From assembly GCF_010811875.1 (NCBI RefSeq), contig NZ_VKHP01000013.1, positions 1-64,000 of the forward strand: a stretch of 64,000 bases of DNA, written 5' to 3'. The notes beneath the pieces were generated by a model. That model was not told the origin of the DNA. It ran no database searches and saw only the letters and a list, made by a program, of their open reading frames with translations. Made by a program: the position numbers and the translations under genes. Positions 15,148 to 23,846 of the stretch are shown here, one piece after another (positions within the stretch are counted from its first letter, which is position 1; every line of letters starts with the position of its first letter). This DNA comes from Bradyrhizobium uaiense (GTDB lineage Bacteria; Pseudomonadota; Alphaproteobacteria; Rhizobiales; Xanthobacteraceae).

Positions 15148-16797
15148 TCAGGCCGAGATCGCCTTGGCCGATCCGACCTGGTTGCGCAGCAGGAATTTCT
15201 GGATCTTGCCCGTGGATGTCTTCGGGATCACGCCGAACACCACTGATTTGGGCGTCTTGAAGCCCGACATATGCTCGCGGCAATAGGCGATGATCTCGGC
15301 CTCGGTCGCCTTGGCGCCGTCCTTCAGCTCGAGGAAGGCGCAGGGCACTTCGCCCCATTTCGGGTCAGGCTTGGCGACGACCGCCGCGAACAGCACGGCA
15401 GGGTGCTTGTAGAGGATGTCCTCGACCTCGACTGAGGAGACGTTCTCGCCGCCGGAGATGATGATGTCCTTGGAGCGGTCCTTGATGATGACGTAGCCGT
15501 GCTCGTCGAGCACGCCGAGATCGCCGGTGTGAAACCAGCCGCCGGCGAACGCTTCCTGCGTCGCCTTCTCGTTCTTCAAATAGCCCTTCATCACGATGTT
15601 GCCGCGGAACATGACTTCGCCGATGGTCTCGCCGTCGCGCGGCACCTCACGCATGGTCTCGGGATCGAGCACGGTGACGCCTTCCTGCAACGGGTAGGCC
15701 ACGCCCTGGCGCCGCTTCAGCTGCGCGCGCGCATCGGCCGACAGTTCGTCCCAGCCGGGCTGCTCGGCGCAGACGGAGGCGGGGCCATAGACCTCGGTCA
15801 GCCCATAGACGTGGGTCAGCCTGATGCCGATGCGCTCGGCGCCTTCGAGCACCGCAACCGGGGGCGCTGCGCCCGCGATCAGGCCTGTGACAGGCTTTGC
15901 CTTGCCGCCCGTCGGCGCATCAGGCGCATTGATCAGCGTGTTGTAGACGATCGGCGCGCCGCACATGTGGGTGACGCCGTGCTTGGGGATCAGCTCGAAG
16001 ATCTTGGCCGGATCGACCTTGCGCAGGCAGACATTGATGCCGGCGGTCGCTGCGATCGTCCAGGGGAAGCACCAGCCGTTGCAGTGGAACATCGGCAAGG
16101 TCCAGAGATAGACCGGATGCTGGCCGAGATTGCCGGCAAGGATGTTGCTGACGGCGTTGAGATAGGCGCCGCGGTGATGGGTCACCACGCCCTTCGGGTT
16201 GCCCGTGGTGCCGGAGGTGTAGCTCAGCGCGATCGCATCCCATTCGTCGGCCGGCGGCCGCTCGGCAAATGCCGGATCGCCTGCGGCGACCGCCGCTTCA
16301 TACTCGATCTCGCCGATCCGCTTGCCGCCGCCAAACGCCGCATCATCGACATCGATCACGAACGGTTTTGCGCCCTTCATCAGTGTCAGCGCTTCCGCGA
16401 TCACGCCTGAGAATTCGGGATCGACCAGGATGATCTTCGCACCGCCGTGGTCGAGCTGGAATGCGATCGACGCCGCATCGAGGCGGATATTCAGCGCGTT
16501 GAGCACCGCGCCGGTCATCGGCACCGCAAAGTGCAGCTCGTTCATCGCCGGGATGTTCGGCAGCATCGCCGCAACCGTGTCGCCGTGACCGATGCCGTGG
16601 CCCGCAAGATAGGACGCGAAGCGCTTGCAGCGATCGTGGGTCTGTTTCCAGGTGAAGCTGCGGCCCTCATAGACCGCGCTGATGTGGTCGGGATACACGG
16701 TCGCCGAGCGCGCCAGGAAGCTCAGCGGCGTCAGCGGCACGTAGTTGGCTGATGTCTTGTCCAGCCCGATCGAGTACTGGTTTTGAGCTGCACTCAT
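15148..16797 (-). CDS. acyl-CoA synthetase (AMP-forming)
   Basis: This 549-residue ANL-superfamily enzyme activates a carboxylic acid to its CoA thioester through an acyl-AMP. It has the AMP-binding P-loop YTSGTTGNPKGVV, motif GLTEVYGP, the GWFHTGDLG motif, and the C-terminal catalytic Lys region PKTSTGKIQK. Overall pattern (LTPLSFLARSATVYPDH...; PMFHCNGWCFPW) fits medium-chain fatty acid or DMSP-lyase-type acyl-CoA ligases; the exact acid is not determinable. It starts 26 bases after the TRAP permease gene on the same strand. The likely role is therefore to trap the imported acid as a CoA ester. Confidence 0.9.
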   Translation of the reverse strand: MSAAQNQYSIGLDKTSANYVPLTPLSFLARSATVYPDHISAVYEGRSFTWKQTHDRCKRFASYLAGHGIGHGDTVAAMLPNIPAMNELHFAVPMTGAVLNALNIRLDAASIAFQLDHGGAKIILVDPEFSGVIAEALTLMKGAKPFVIDVDDAAFGGGKRIGEIEYEAAVAAGDPAFAERPPADEWDAIALSYTSGTTGNPKGVVTHHRGAYLNAVSNILAGNLGQHPVYLWTLPMFHCNGWCFPWTIAATAGINVCLRKVDPAKIFELIPKHGVTHMCGAPIVYNTLINAPDAPTGGKAKPVTGLIAGAAPPVAVLEGAERIGIRLTHVYGLTEVYGPASVCAEQPGWDELSADARAQLKRRQGVAYPLQEGVTVLDPETMREVPRDGETIGEVMFRGNIVMKGYLKNEKATQEAFAGGWFHTGDLGVLDEHGYVIIKDRSKDIIISGGENVSSVEVEDILYKHPAVLFAAVVAKPDPKWGEVPCAFLELKDGAKATEAEIIAYCREHMSGFKTPKSVVFGVIPKTSTGKIQKFLLRNQVGSAKAISA

Positions 16798-16822
16798 GGC
16801 TCTATCCCATCCGCAAGGTGCT

Positions 16823-18709
16823 TTAAAGGAAACCGATCGATATCCAGGGGAAGATGGCAACGATGATCAGGCCGATCAACAGCGCCAGCATGTAGCCCCA
16901 GATCGGCCGGATACCCTCGGCCGGATCGACGCGCCCGATGGCGCAGGCGGCATAGTAGCCGACGCCGAACGGCGGCGCGAACAGTCCGATGCCCATCGCC
17001 AGGATGATGATCATGGCGTAGTGCACCTCGTGGACGCCGACCTGGCGCGCAATCGGAAACAGCAGCGGCCCGAACAGCACGATCGCCGGAATGCCCTCGA
17101 GCACGCTGCCGAGGATGACGAAAGCCAGGATCGAGACCGCGATGAAGCTCGCCGACCCGCCGGGCAATCCGGCCATCGACGCCGCCAGCGCCCGCGAGAA
17201 GCCGGACTGGGTCAGGCCCCAGGCCATGCCGGTGGCCGTGCCGATGATGAACAGGATCGCGCCCGACAGGCACGCTGTGTCGATCAGCATCGGCACGAGC
17301 CGCCGCCAATTGAATTTGCGGTAGATCAACAGGCCGATGACGAAGGCGTAGACGATGCCGATGGTCGAGACCTCGGTGGCGGTGGCGATGCCTTCGACCA
17401 CGGCGTAGCGGATCACGAAGGGCAGGGCCAATGCGGGCAGGGCGAACACGAACGCCTTGCCGATCTCGCTGCCGGTGGCGCGCCGGACGTGGCTGAGGTC
17501 CTCGCCGCGGTAGCGCCACCACACCAGCGCCGACAGCGTGATCGCCAGCACCACGCCCGGCAGCAGGCCGCCGGTGAACAGCGCCGAGATCGAGACGCCG
17601 GTGACCGAGCCGATGGTGATCAGCACGAGGCTCGGCGGAATGGTTTCGGTCTGCGCGCCGGTGGCGGCGAGGAGGGCGACCAGATCGCCCGGCTTGGCGC
17701 CGCGCTCCTTCATTTCCGGGAACAGCACGGGCGCGACGGCGGCCATGTCGGCGGCCTTCGATCCGGAGATGCCGGAGACCAGATACATGGCGCCGACCAG
17801 CACATAATGCAGGCCGCCGCGGACATGCCCGAGCAGGCTTGCCAGGAAAGCGACCATCGCGCGCGCCATGCCGGTCATCTCGATCAGCAGACCGAGGAAG
17901 ACGAACAGCGGCACCGACAGCAGGATCAGATGGCTCATGCCCTCGTCCATCCGGCCGACCAGCACCATCAGCGGCGTCCGCGTCGTCAGCGCCAGATAGC
18001 CGAAGATCGCCATGCCGAAGGCAAAGCCGATCGGCACGCCTGCGAATACGCAGAAGCCGAGAACGCCGACGAAGAAGATGATCAGATTGAGGTTGCCGAG
18101 CGGCCGCAGCATCGGCTGCGCCAGCCAGAACACGCCGATCAAGGCAACCACGGTGAGCGCCGCCAGCAGGAAGGTCTTGAACTCGCCGACGCGGGCCAGC
18201 CGCAGCAGCGCGAACACCCCCATCAGGCAGATGCCGACCGGCAATGCTGCCGCACGCCATGTGTTGGAGATCTGCAACGCCGGCGTCGTGATGAAGCTTT
18301 CCTCGTAGGCGTATTCATAGGCCGGCCGAACGATCAGGATCAGGAAGGCCAGCGCGGCGCAGGTCGCGACCACGTCGAGATAGGCCCACAGCCTGGGCCC
18401 GACGCTTGCGACCAGCGCCGTCATCCGCATGTGCTCGCCGCGGCGGAAAGCGACCACCGATCCCAGCATGGCAAGCCACAGGAACAGGATCGACGCCAGT
18501 TCGTCGGACCAGATCAGCGGCGTGTGCAGCACGTAGCGCGCCACCACGCCCGCGAACAGGATGACGACCTCGGCGACGACAAGGATCGCCGCCGGGATTT
18601 CGACCAGCCATCCGAGCGCAGCGTCGACGGAACCGAGAACAGAGCGGCGGCGAGGGGGCTGTGACGCCGCCTCGCCGGCCACGGCCGGCGTCATCTCGAC
18701 ATGAGCCAT
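16823..18709 (-). CDS. TRAP transporter permease, small and large subunits fused (DctQM)
   Basis: This 628-residue inner-membrane protein joins two TRAP components. Residues about 30-190 resemble DctQ (four helices, with WSDELASILFLWLAMLGS and RRGEHMRM). The rest resembles DctM with about 12 helices, including GISGSKAADMAAVAPVLFPEM and GLFAPPFGVGYY. TRAP systems use ion gradients to import acids delivered by a periplasmic binding protein, here the next upstream gene. The ATG at 18709 lies 37 bases after the binding-protein stop. Fusion of Q and M is known in other TRAP systems. Confidence 0.92.
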   Translation of the reverse strand: MAHVEMTPAVAGEAASQPPRRRSVLGSVDAALGWLVEIPAAILVVAEVVILFAGVVARYVLHTPLIWSDELASILFLWLAMLGSVVAFRRGEHMRMTALVASVGPRLWAYLDVVATCAALAFLILIVRPAYEYAYEESFITTPALQISNTWRAAALPVGICLMGVFALLRLARVGEFKTFLLAALTVVALIGVFWLAQPMLRPLGNLNLIIFFVGVLGFCVFAGVPIGFAFGMAIFGYLALTTRTPLMVLVGRMDEGMSHLILLSVPLFVFLGLLIEMTGMARAMVAFLASLLGHVRGGLHYVLVGAMYLVSGISGSKAADMAAVAPVLFPEMKERGAKPGDLVALLAATGAQTETIPPSLVLITIGSVTGVSISALFTGGLLPGVVLAITLSALVWWRYRGEDLSHVRRATGSEIGKAFVFALPALALPFVIRYAVVEGIATATEVSTIGIVYAFVIGLLIYRKFNWRRLVPMLIDTACLSGAILFIIGTATGMAWGLTQSGFSRALAASMAGLPGGSASFIAVSILAFVILGSVLEGIPAIVLFGPLLFPIARQVGVHEVHYAMIIILAMGIGLFAPPFGVGYYAACAIGRVDPAEGIRPIWGYMLALLIGLIIVAIFPWISIGFL

Positions 18710-18746
18710 AGCAAATCTCCCGCTGGCGAGCCTCCCGCTTGACTGT

Positions 18747-19766
18747 TCAGGACAGTTTGCCGACGGACTTCTCGAGCAGCTCCCAGGCCTTCTCGCCGTA
18801 CTTCCCCTTCCATTCGGCGTAGAAGCCCGCGGTGCGCAGCTTGTCGCGGAACGGCCCAACCTCGGGCTGGTTGAACACGAGACCCTTGCCCGCGAGCTCC
18901 TGCTTGACGGTCGCGTTCAGCTTCTCGGTGTCTTCGCGTTCCTTGACGGCCGCCGCGTTGACGTGCTTGGCGACGATGGTCTTGATATCGTCCGGCAAGG
19001 CCGCCCAGGCTTTGCGGTTCATCAGGAACCAGAAGCCGTCCCACATGTGGTTGGTGAGCGAGCAATACTTCTGGACTTCATACAGCTTCGCCGTCGAGAT
19101 CAGCGCCAGCGGGTTTTCCTGGCCTTCGACGATCTTGGTCTGCAGCGCCGAATAGACCTCGCTGAAATTGATCGAGGCGGGCGAGGCGTCGAACGCCTTG
19201 AACATCGAGGTCCAGAGCGGCGATACCGGCACGCGGATCTTGAAACCCTTGAAGTCGTCGGGCCCGTTGATCGGCTTGGTCGAGGACGTGGTCTGGCGGA
19301 ATCCGTTGTCCCAGATCTTGTCCATGACCTCGAGGCCGGCCTTTTTGATCTCATCGCGGACATAGGCGCCGAGGTCGCCGTCCATCGCCTTCCAGACCGT
19401 GGGATAATCCGGGAACGCGAAGCCGATGCCGTTGATCGAAGCCGCCGGCACCAGGGTCGCCAGGATCAGGCCGGACAGCGTGAAGAACTCGACGCCGCCT
19501 GAGCGCACCTGGCTCAGCACGTCGGTATCCGAGCCGAGCTGGTTGTTCGGGAACACCTGAAGGTCGAAGCGGCCGTTGGTCTCGGTCTTGATCGCCGCGG
19601 ACATCTCCCGGGCGCGAGCCACCAACGGGTGCGACTCCGGCAGGTTGTTGGCGAACTTGTAAGAGAACTCGGCCGACTGGGCGCGCGCCACATACGGCGC
19701 GCCAATTCCGCCCATGACGGCGGAAGCGGCGGAGACCTTCAGCAGCGTGCGTCGGGAAAAGCTCAT
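18747..19766 (-). CDS. TRAP transporter substrate-binding protein (DctP family)
   Basis: The 339-residue precursor begins MSFSRRTLLKVSAASA, a twin-arginine (Tat) type signal ending at VARAQS. The mature part shows DctP features: NNLPESHPL, QVFPNNQLGSD, the substrate Arg region GFKIRVPVSPLW, and NPLALISTAKLYEVQKY. It would capture an organic acid in the periplasm for the fused permease. GGGAG lies upstream of the start. It is the first gene of a leftward operon with permease and acyl-CoA synthetase. Two palindromes lie about 230-270 bases upstream. Confidence 0.92.
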   Translation of the reverse strand: MSFSRRTLLKVSAASAVMGGIGAPYVARAQSAEFSYKFANNLPESHPLVARAREMSAAIKTETNGRFDLQVFPNNQLGSDTDVLSQVRSGGVEFFTLSGLILATLVPAASINGIGFAFPDYPTVWKAMDGDLGAYVRDEIKKAGLEVMDKIWDNGFRQTTSSTKPINGPDDFKGFKIRVPVSPLWTSMFKAFDASPASINFSEVYSALQTKIVEGQENPLALISTAKLYEVQKYCSLTNHMWDGFWFLMNRKAWAALPDDIKTIVAKHVNAAAVKEREDTEKLNATVKQELAGKGLVFNQPEVGPFRDKLRTAGFYAEWKGKYGEKAWELLEKSVGKLS

Positions 19767-20169
19767 TGGGTTTGCTCCCTCGAGAGGCTTGTTGTTGTTC
19801 TGAGATGCCATCCTATACGGACCTGATGCCGCGGGGTCACCAGCGATCTCGGCGCAGGCCGCGCTTATTGCAGCGTCCGTACGCCGCGGCAATATCGGCT
19901 TTCTGACGAGATGCCTGTGCGTGGATCGCCATGGAATTCGCACCAGCCGAATGCACGACCGGGCGAGCCTGGGACAGACGCCGAGTTACGGGCCAGTGCG
20001 AAGATTTCGCACTAAATATCTGATCTAATTGTAGATCTAAATATTCCATAATATACCTTATGCGAATTACGGATATGGGCGTGGCCACGATCGCCGGCGG
20101 CTATCCCGTCGCTTCGCTCTGGCTCGGCCTGATGGATTTTGTGACCCGGACCTAAGCTAACGCATCGCC
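19767..20169. other. 400-base regulatory gap, AT-rich core
   Basis: No gene is supported. Around 20010-20060 the DNA is strikingly AT-rich for this genome and contains two palindromes (listed separately), so this is the likely promoter region of the TRAP operon. Confidence 0.5.
19996..20037. promoter_or_regulatory. two adjacent palindromes, candidate operators of the TRAP operon
   Basis: GTGCGAAGATTTCGCAC (19996-20012) is a 7+3+7 inverted repeat. GATCTAATTGTAGATC (20022-20037) is a 6+4+6 inverted repeat ten bases away. Both sit beside an AT-rich block with TATAATAT-like character. No dedicated regulator gene is adjacent, so the binding protein is unknown. Confidence 0.45.
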
Positions 20170-20730
20170 TCAGACCTGATCCTGCCGCCCGTACCCTGTG
20201 ACGCATCGGATCAGCCGCTCGAGTATCACCCCGATCGCCGATCCCACGACAACGTCACTCGTCCAATGCGCCAGCAACAGAACGCGGGTCGATATCAGGC
20301 AAGCGCCGAGCGCCCGGACGATCCCGCGCTCGCCCTCTGGAAGCTCGCTCGCTGCCGAACTGATGGCGCCGACCTGAATTGCGTGTCCGGACGGAAACGA
20401 GTCTTCAGCTTTGCCCGAGATTGGAACGCCGTGCAGATGACCAAGGACGGTGAGCCGGTCCGGCCGCTTCTGGTTGAATACCCGTTTGAGCAGGTGCGGA
20501 ACCAGCGATGCGGCCAACGCCGTGATCAGAAGATGGTCACTCGCCAGGCGTCGCGGCTCTGGCTTGCTCCGACACCATAGCCACCATCCAAGTGCCAGGG
20601 CGCAGGCGACATGCTCGTCCGCCGCCCATGTCAGGATTGAGGCGGCGCGTTCTGTTGGCGGAGTCGTGTTGCGCGAGATAACGCGCGCAATGGCAATATC
20701 CGGCTGGGTCGGTCGCACCGTGATCGGCAT
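20170..20730 (-). CDS. PAP2-family phosphatase
   Basis: This is a 186-residue membrane protein with the three phosphatase motifs: KRVFNQKRP, FPSGHA and TRVLLLAHWTSD. The last supplies the nucleophilic His and its Asp. Members dephosphorylate lipid phosphates or undecaprenyl pyrophosphate; the substrate is not evident. The ATG at 20730 has AAGG about seven bases upstream. It lies downstream of csbD on the same strand, separated by the csbD terminator. Confidence 0.88.
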   Translation of the reverse strand: MPITVRPTQPDIAIARVISRNTTPPTERAASILTWAADEHVACALALGWWLWCRSKPEPRRLASDHLLITALAASLVPHLLKRVFNQKRPDRLTVLGHLHGVPISGKAEDSFPSGHAIQVGAISSAASELPEGERGIVRALGACLISTRVLLLAHWTSDVVVGSAIGVILERLIRCVTGYGRQDQV

Positions 20731-20809
20731 GGATGCCCTTGCTTGAGGCGATGACGGCACCTTTCAAACGTTTCGCATTCGCCCCTGTTCCAAGCGGCGC
20801 AAAGCAAAG

Positions 20810-20831
20810 GGCCCCGCTCAAGCGGGGCCCT
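20810..20831 (-). terminator. rho-independent terminator of csbD
   Basis: GGGCCCCGCT and AGCGGGGCCC form a perfect 10-base stem with a 2-base loop. On the minus strand TTTGCTTTG follows, 15 bases past the csbD stop. Confidence 0.8.
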
Positions 20832-20845
20832 GGAATGCGTAGCGG

Positions 20846-21049
20846 TCACCATTTCTGGCGGCCGTACCAGTCATTCACTTCCTTCGTGGCTTGATCCTTG
20901 GCATAGCCGTAACGCTGCTGCAAACGGCCTTCGAGCTGGTCCTGCTTGCCGGCGATCACATCGAGGTCGTCATCGGTCAGCTTGCCCCACTGCTCCTTGA
21001 CCTTACCCTTCATCTGCTTCCAGTTGCCTTCGACACGATTCCAGTCCAT
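20846..21049 (-). CDS. CsbD-family stress protein
   Basis: This is a 67-residue hydrophilic protein. It opens MDWNRVEGNWKQMKGKVKEQ, followed by WGKLTDDDLDVIAGKQDQLEG and the WYGRQ ending of the CsbD family. These proteins are induced in general stress responses; their biochemical role is unsettled. GGAG lies seven bases before the ATG. It is divergent from a YciE-like gene, and with the DUF4142 gene forms a group of stress-associated families. A strong terminator follows. Confidence 0.93.
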   Translation of the reverse strand: MDWNRVEGNWKQMKGKVKEQWGKLTDDDLDVIAGKQDQLEGRLQQRYGYAKDQATKEVNDWYGRQKW

Positions 21050-21224
21050 CGCGGTTCTCCATTGAAAGATGAGATCGTCCAACGGGTCCGCCGACGCTTC
21101 GTTCCTCGCGAGCGTTGCGTCAAAGCTGCGCAGTCGCAAGTCCGTGCGTCAACCAGGACAGATAGGAACGACATTGTAGGGTCCCTGTTGTGGGTACAGA
21201 TCAACCCACACTGGAGCGACACCG

Positions 21225-21713
21225 ATGCCGGAGAAAGACCTGAGCGCCCTCTTCCTGGATACCCTCAAGGACATCTACTACGCCGAAAAACAGATCCTCA
21301 AGGCGCTGCCGCGGATGGCCAAGGCCGCCGGGTCCGAGCAGTTGCGTGCGGCTTTCGAGAAGCACCATGACGAGACCGAAGGACAGATCGATCGGCTCGA
21401 GCAGATCTTCGATCTGATGGGCAAGCCGGCGCGCGGCAAGAAGTGCGACGCCATCGAGGGCATCCTCGACGAAGGCAAGGAGATCATGGAAGAGTACGCC
21501 GACACGCCGGCGCTCGATCCGGGCCTGGTCTCTGCCGCCCAGGCGGTCGAGCATTACGAGATTGCCCGTTACGGCACACTGAAAGCATGGGCGACCAAGC
21601 TCAGCATGAAGGACGCCGTCAAGCTCATCGACCAGACCCTGGCCGAGGAAAAGAAGACGGATGAAGCGCTCACCAAGCTCGCCATCGGCGCAATCAACGC
21701 CGAGGCGGCCTGA
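21225..21713 (+). CDS. YciE/DUF892 ferritin-like protein
   Basis: This 162-residue helical protein has the DUF892 pattern: LFLDTLKDIYYAEKQILKAL at the start, FEKHHDETEGQIDRLEQIF, then AVEHYEIARYGTL. The Glu and His residues sit where the four-helix ferritin fold binds metal. Family members are stress-induced; iron binding is likely from structure but function is unproven. It is followed 11 bases later by the DUF4142 gene, so they are probably cotranscribed. Confidence 0.93.
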   Translation: MPEKDLSALFLDTLKDIYYAEKQILKALPRMAKAAGSEQLRAAFEKHHDETEGQIDRLEQIFDLMGKPARGKKCDAIEGILDEGKEIMEEYADTPALDPGLVSAAQAVEHYEIARYGTLKAWATKLSMKDAVKLIDQTLAEEKKTDEALTKLAIGAINAEAA

Positions 21714-21724
21714 GGAGACGCGCG

Positions 21725-22261
21725 ATGAAGCGAACTATTCTGGCAATTGCCATCAGTTGCGGGCTGACAGTGCCCGCGCTGGCCCAATCGGTCGGCGAGA
21801 AGACCGGCGTCAATTCCGTGCTTGGCGTCGCACCGAAAACGGAAGACTTCATCAAGGAAGTGGCCATGAGCGACATGCTGGAGATCGAAGCAGCGAAGAT
21901 CGCCCAGCAGAAGGGCAATGCGGCGGAAAAGAAGTTCGCCGACCAGATGGTCACGGACCATACCAAGACCAGTACCGAGTTGAAGGCGCTGGTCACCGGC
22001 GAGATGAAGGCCGCATTGCCGACCGGCCTCGACGACAGCTCGCAGAAGAAGCTCGACGTGCTGCGCAACACCAAGCCGGACAATTTCGCCAGCGAATATG
22101 ATCCGATGCAGGTCAGCGCCCACAAGGATGCGGTCTCGCTGTTCGAACGCTACGCCAAGGGCGGCGAGGATCCGAAGCTGAAGGACTGGGCTGATAAGAC
22201 CCTGCTCGCGCTCAAGCACCATCTCGCGATGGCGCAGGAGCTGGACAAGAACCGAAAGTAG
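21725..22261 (+). CDS. DUF4142-domain exported protein
   Basis: The 178-residue protein has a signal peptide cleaved near PALAQS. The DUF4142 helical domain follows: DFIKEVAMSDMLEIEAAKIA, then FADQMVTDHTKTSTEL, and a closing LALKHHLAMAQELD. The fold is a ferritin-like four-helix bundle found in periplasmic proteins; no activity is known. It is cotranscribed with the YciE-like gene and followed by a GC-rich hairpin. Confidence 0.92.
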   Translation: MKRTILAIAISCGLTVPALAQSVGEKTGVNSVLGVAPKTEDFIKEVAMSDMLEIEAAKIAQQKGNAAEKKFADQMVTDHTKTSTELKALVTGEMKAALPTGLDDSSQKKLDVLRNTKPDNFASEYDPMQVSAHKDAVSLFERYAKGGEDPKLKDWADKTLLALKHHLAMAQELDKNRK

Positions 22262-22270
22262 TCGCCAGTC

Positions 22271-22298
22271 GCCGGCAGCCCCCGCTCCGGCTGCCGGC
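22271..22298 (+). terminator. hairpin after the DUF4142 gene
   Basis: GCCGGCAGCC and GGCTGCCGGC form a perfect 10-base stem with an 8-base loop, ten bases past the stop. There is no T-run after it, so termination is plausible but not certain. Confidence 0.5.
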
Positions 22299-22571
22299 GG
22301 CCCCGCTATTCCGGCTTCATGAGGCAATTCCAGCGGCGCAACTCGACGCGCGCATCCGCTGCTTGCCACCGCCTTCTTAGCCACCGCCCAGATATTCCGG
22401 CCGGGTCTCCGCAGGGTCGACAGCGAGGCGTTTGGCGACCACAATCCCCTCGCGATCCTCGATGGGTTGCCAACGAGTCGATGACAGGCTCATCGTCGAG
22501 GATAGTCTGCCTCGACTCACGGACGTCGCATCGAGGCTCGATCTAAGGCGTGATCCAAGGTGTGGAGACCG
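22299..22571. other. 270-base gap before the DUF763 gene
   Basis: I see nothing specific beyond the GTGGAG ribosome site at its right end. Confidence 0.4.
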
Positions 22572-23819
22572 ATGGCCCGACGTACCGGCAGCGCTGATCT
22601 GCCCCTCCATGGTGGACGCGTGCCGCCGTGGCTGGCGCAGCGCATGGCGACGCTGGGTGCCATCATCACCCAGGCGGTGGTCCATCATTACGGACGAGAC
22701 GCGTTCCTGCAGCGGCTGTCGCATCCGTTCTGGTTCCAGTCGTTCGGCGCCGTGATGGGCATGGACTGGCACTCGTCGGGAATCACCACGAGCGTCATCG
22801 GCGCGCTGAAACGCGGGCTGGCGCCGTTGCAGGACGAGCTCGGCATCTATGTCTGCGGCGGCCGCGGCAATCATTCGCGGCGCACGCCGGACGAGCTGAC
22901 GGCGCTGGGCGAGCGGACCGGCTTTGATGGCGTTGCCCTCACCCGCGCCAGCCGTCTGGTCGCCAAGGTCGACAGCGCCGCGGTCCAGGACGGTTTCGAG
23001 CTCTATCTGCATGGCTTCTTCGTCACCACGGACGGCAAATGGACCGTGGTCCAGCAAGGCATGAGCGACAGCAAGCGGCAGGCGCGACGGTATCACTGGC
23101 ATTCCGAGGGCCTGCGCAGCTTTGTCGACGAGCCGCACAGCGCGATCGATGGACCATCGCAGGGCGAGATCGTCAATCTCACCGACCACCGCGCCGACGC
23201 CTCGCGCCAGGCCCAGCTCGATCTGCTCGCCGCGCTCGGTCCCGACGGCATTGCGCGGGAATATGCCGGACTGACCGAGAAGGTGGAGGCGCAGGGCGAT
23301 CTCCTGCATCTGATCATGCCCGCTCATCACGACGTGCGCTCGAGCGACGTCTTTATCCGCCGCCTGCACGGCACCCTCGCCGCCGCCGCGGAGCGTGGGC
23401 CGCTGGACTTCCCCGAGCTGCTGCTGACGCCCGGCGTCGGCGCCCGCACCGTGGAGTCGCTCGCGATGGTCGCCGAGGTCGTGCACGGTACGCCGTATCG
23501 TTTCCGTGATCCGGCGCGTTTCTCGCTCGCGCATGGCGGCAAGGACCGTCATCCGTTTCCGGTGCCGATCAAGGTCTATGACGAGACCATCGGCGTGCTG
23601 AAATCGGCGGTGCAGCAGGCGAAGCTCGGCCGCGACGAGGAACTGCAGGCGTTGAAGCGGCTGGACGATCAGGCGCGCAGGCTCGAATTGACGGCATCCG
23701 GCCCGTCCTTCGATGCCTTCGTGGCCAACGAGCGCGCGCGTTCGCCAAGCCTCGACGGCCGCTCCGTGTTCGGCTGGGAGGCCGACCTCGCCGGCCGCGA
23801 CCGCATCACCAAACGCTAG
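22572..23819 (+). CDS. DUF763-domain protein
   Basis: This 415-residue protein shows the DUF763 hallmark at its N-terminus (RTGSADLPLHGGRVPPWL), with conserved blocks [23 protein letters not shown] and YHWHSE. Around residues 285-300, LTPGVGARTVESLAMV has the look of a helix-hairpin-helix DNA-binding element, followed by SLAHGGKDRHPFPVP. The family has no established function; the HhH-like segment suggests nucleic-acid contact, which is inference. The ATG at 22572 follows GTGGAG closely. It is a single gene, convergent with the enoyl-CoA hydratase. Confidence 0.85.
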   Translation: MARRTGSADLPLHGGRVPPWLAQRMATLGAIITQAVVHHYGRDAFLQRLSHPFWFQSFGAVMGMDWHSSGITTSVIGALKRGLAPLQDELGIYVCGGRGNHSRRTPDELTALGERTGFDGVALTRASRLVAKVDSAAVQDGFELYLHGFFVTTDGKWTVVQQGMSDSKRQARRYHWHSEGLRSFVDEPHSAIDGPSQGEIVNLTDHRADASRQAQLDLLAALGPDGIAREYAGLTEKVEAQGDLLHLIMPAHHDVRSSDVFIRRLHGTLAAAAERGPLDFPELLLTPGVGARTVESLAMVAEVVHGTPYRFRDPARFSLAHGGKDRHPFPVPIKVYDETIGVLKSAVQQAKLGRDEELQALKRLDDQARRLELTASGPSFDAFVANERARSPSLDGRSVFGWEADLAGRDRITKR

Positions 23820-23846
23820 AGCGGCGTTTGTCGACCGCGACACCTG

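Noticed and set aside
16796-18664. 622-codon frame opposite the TRAP permease
   Set aside because: Composition (Gln/Asp/His/Arg runs) is that of an antisense shadow; the permease frame has clear helices.
19837-20088. 83-codon minus-strand frame upstream of the TRAP binding protein
   Set aside because: It covers the AT-rich palindromic promoter region, lacks a ribosome site and resembles no protein.
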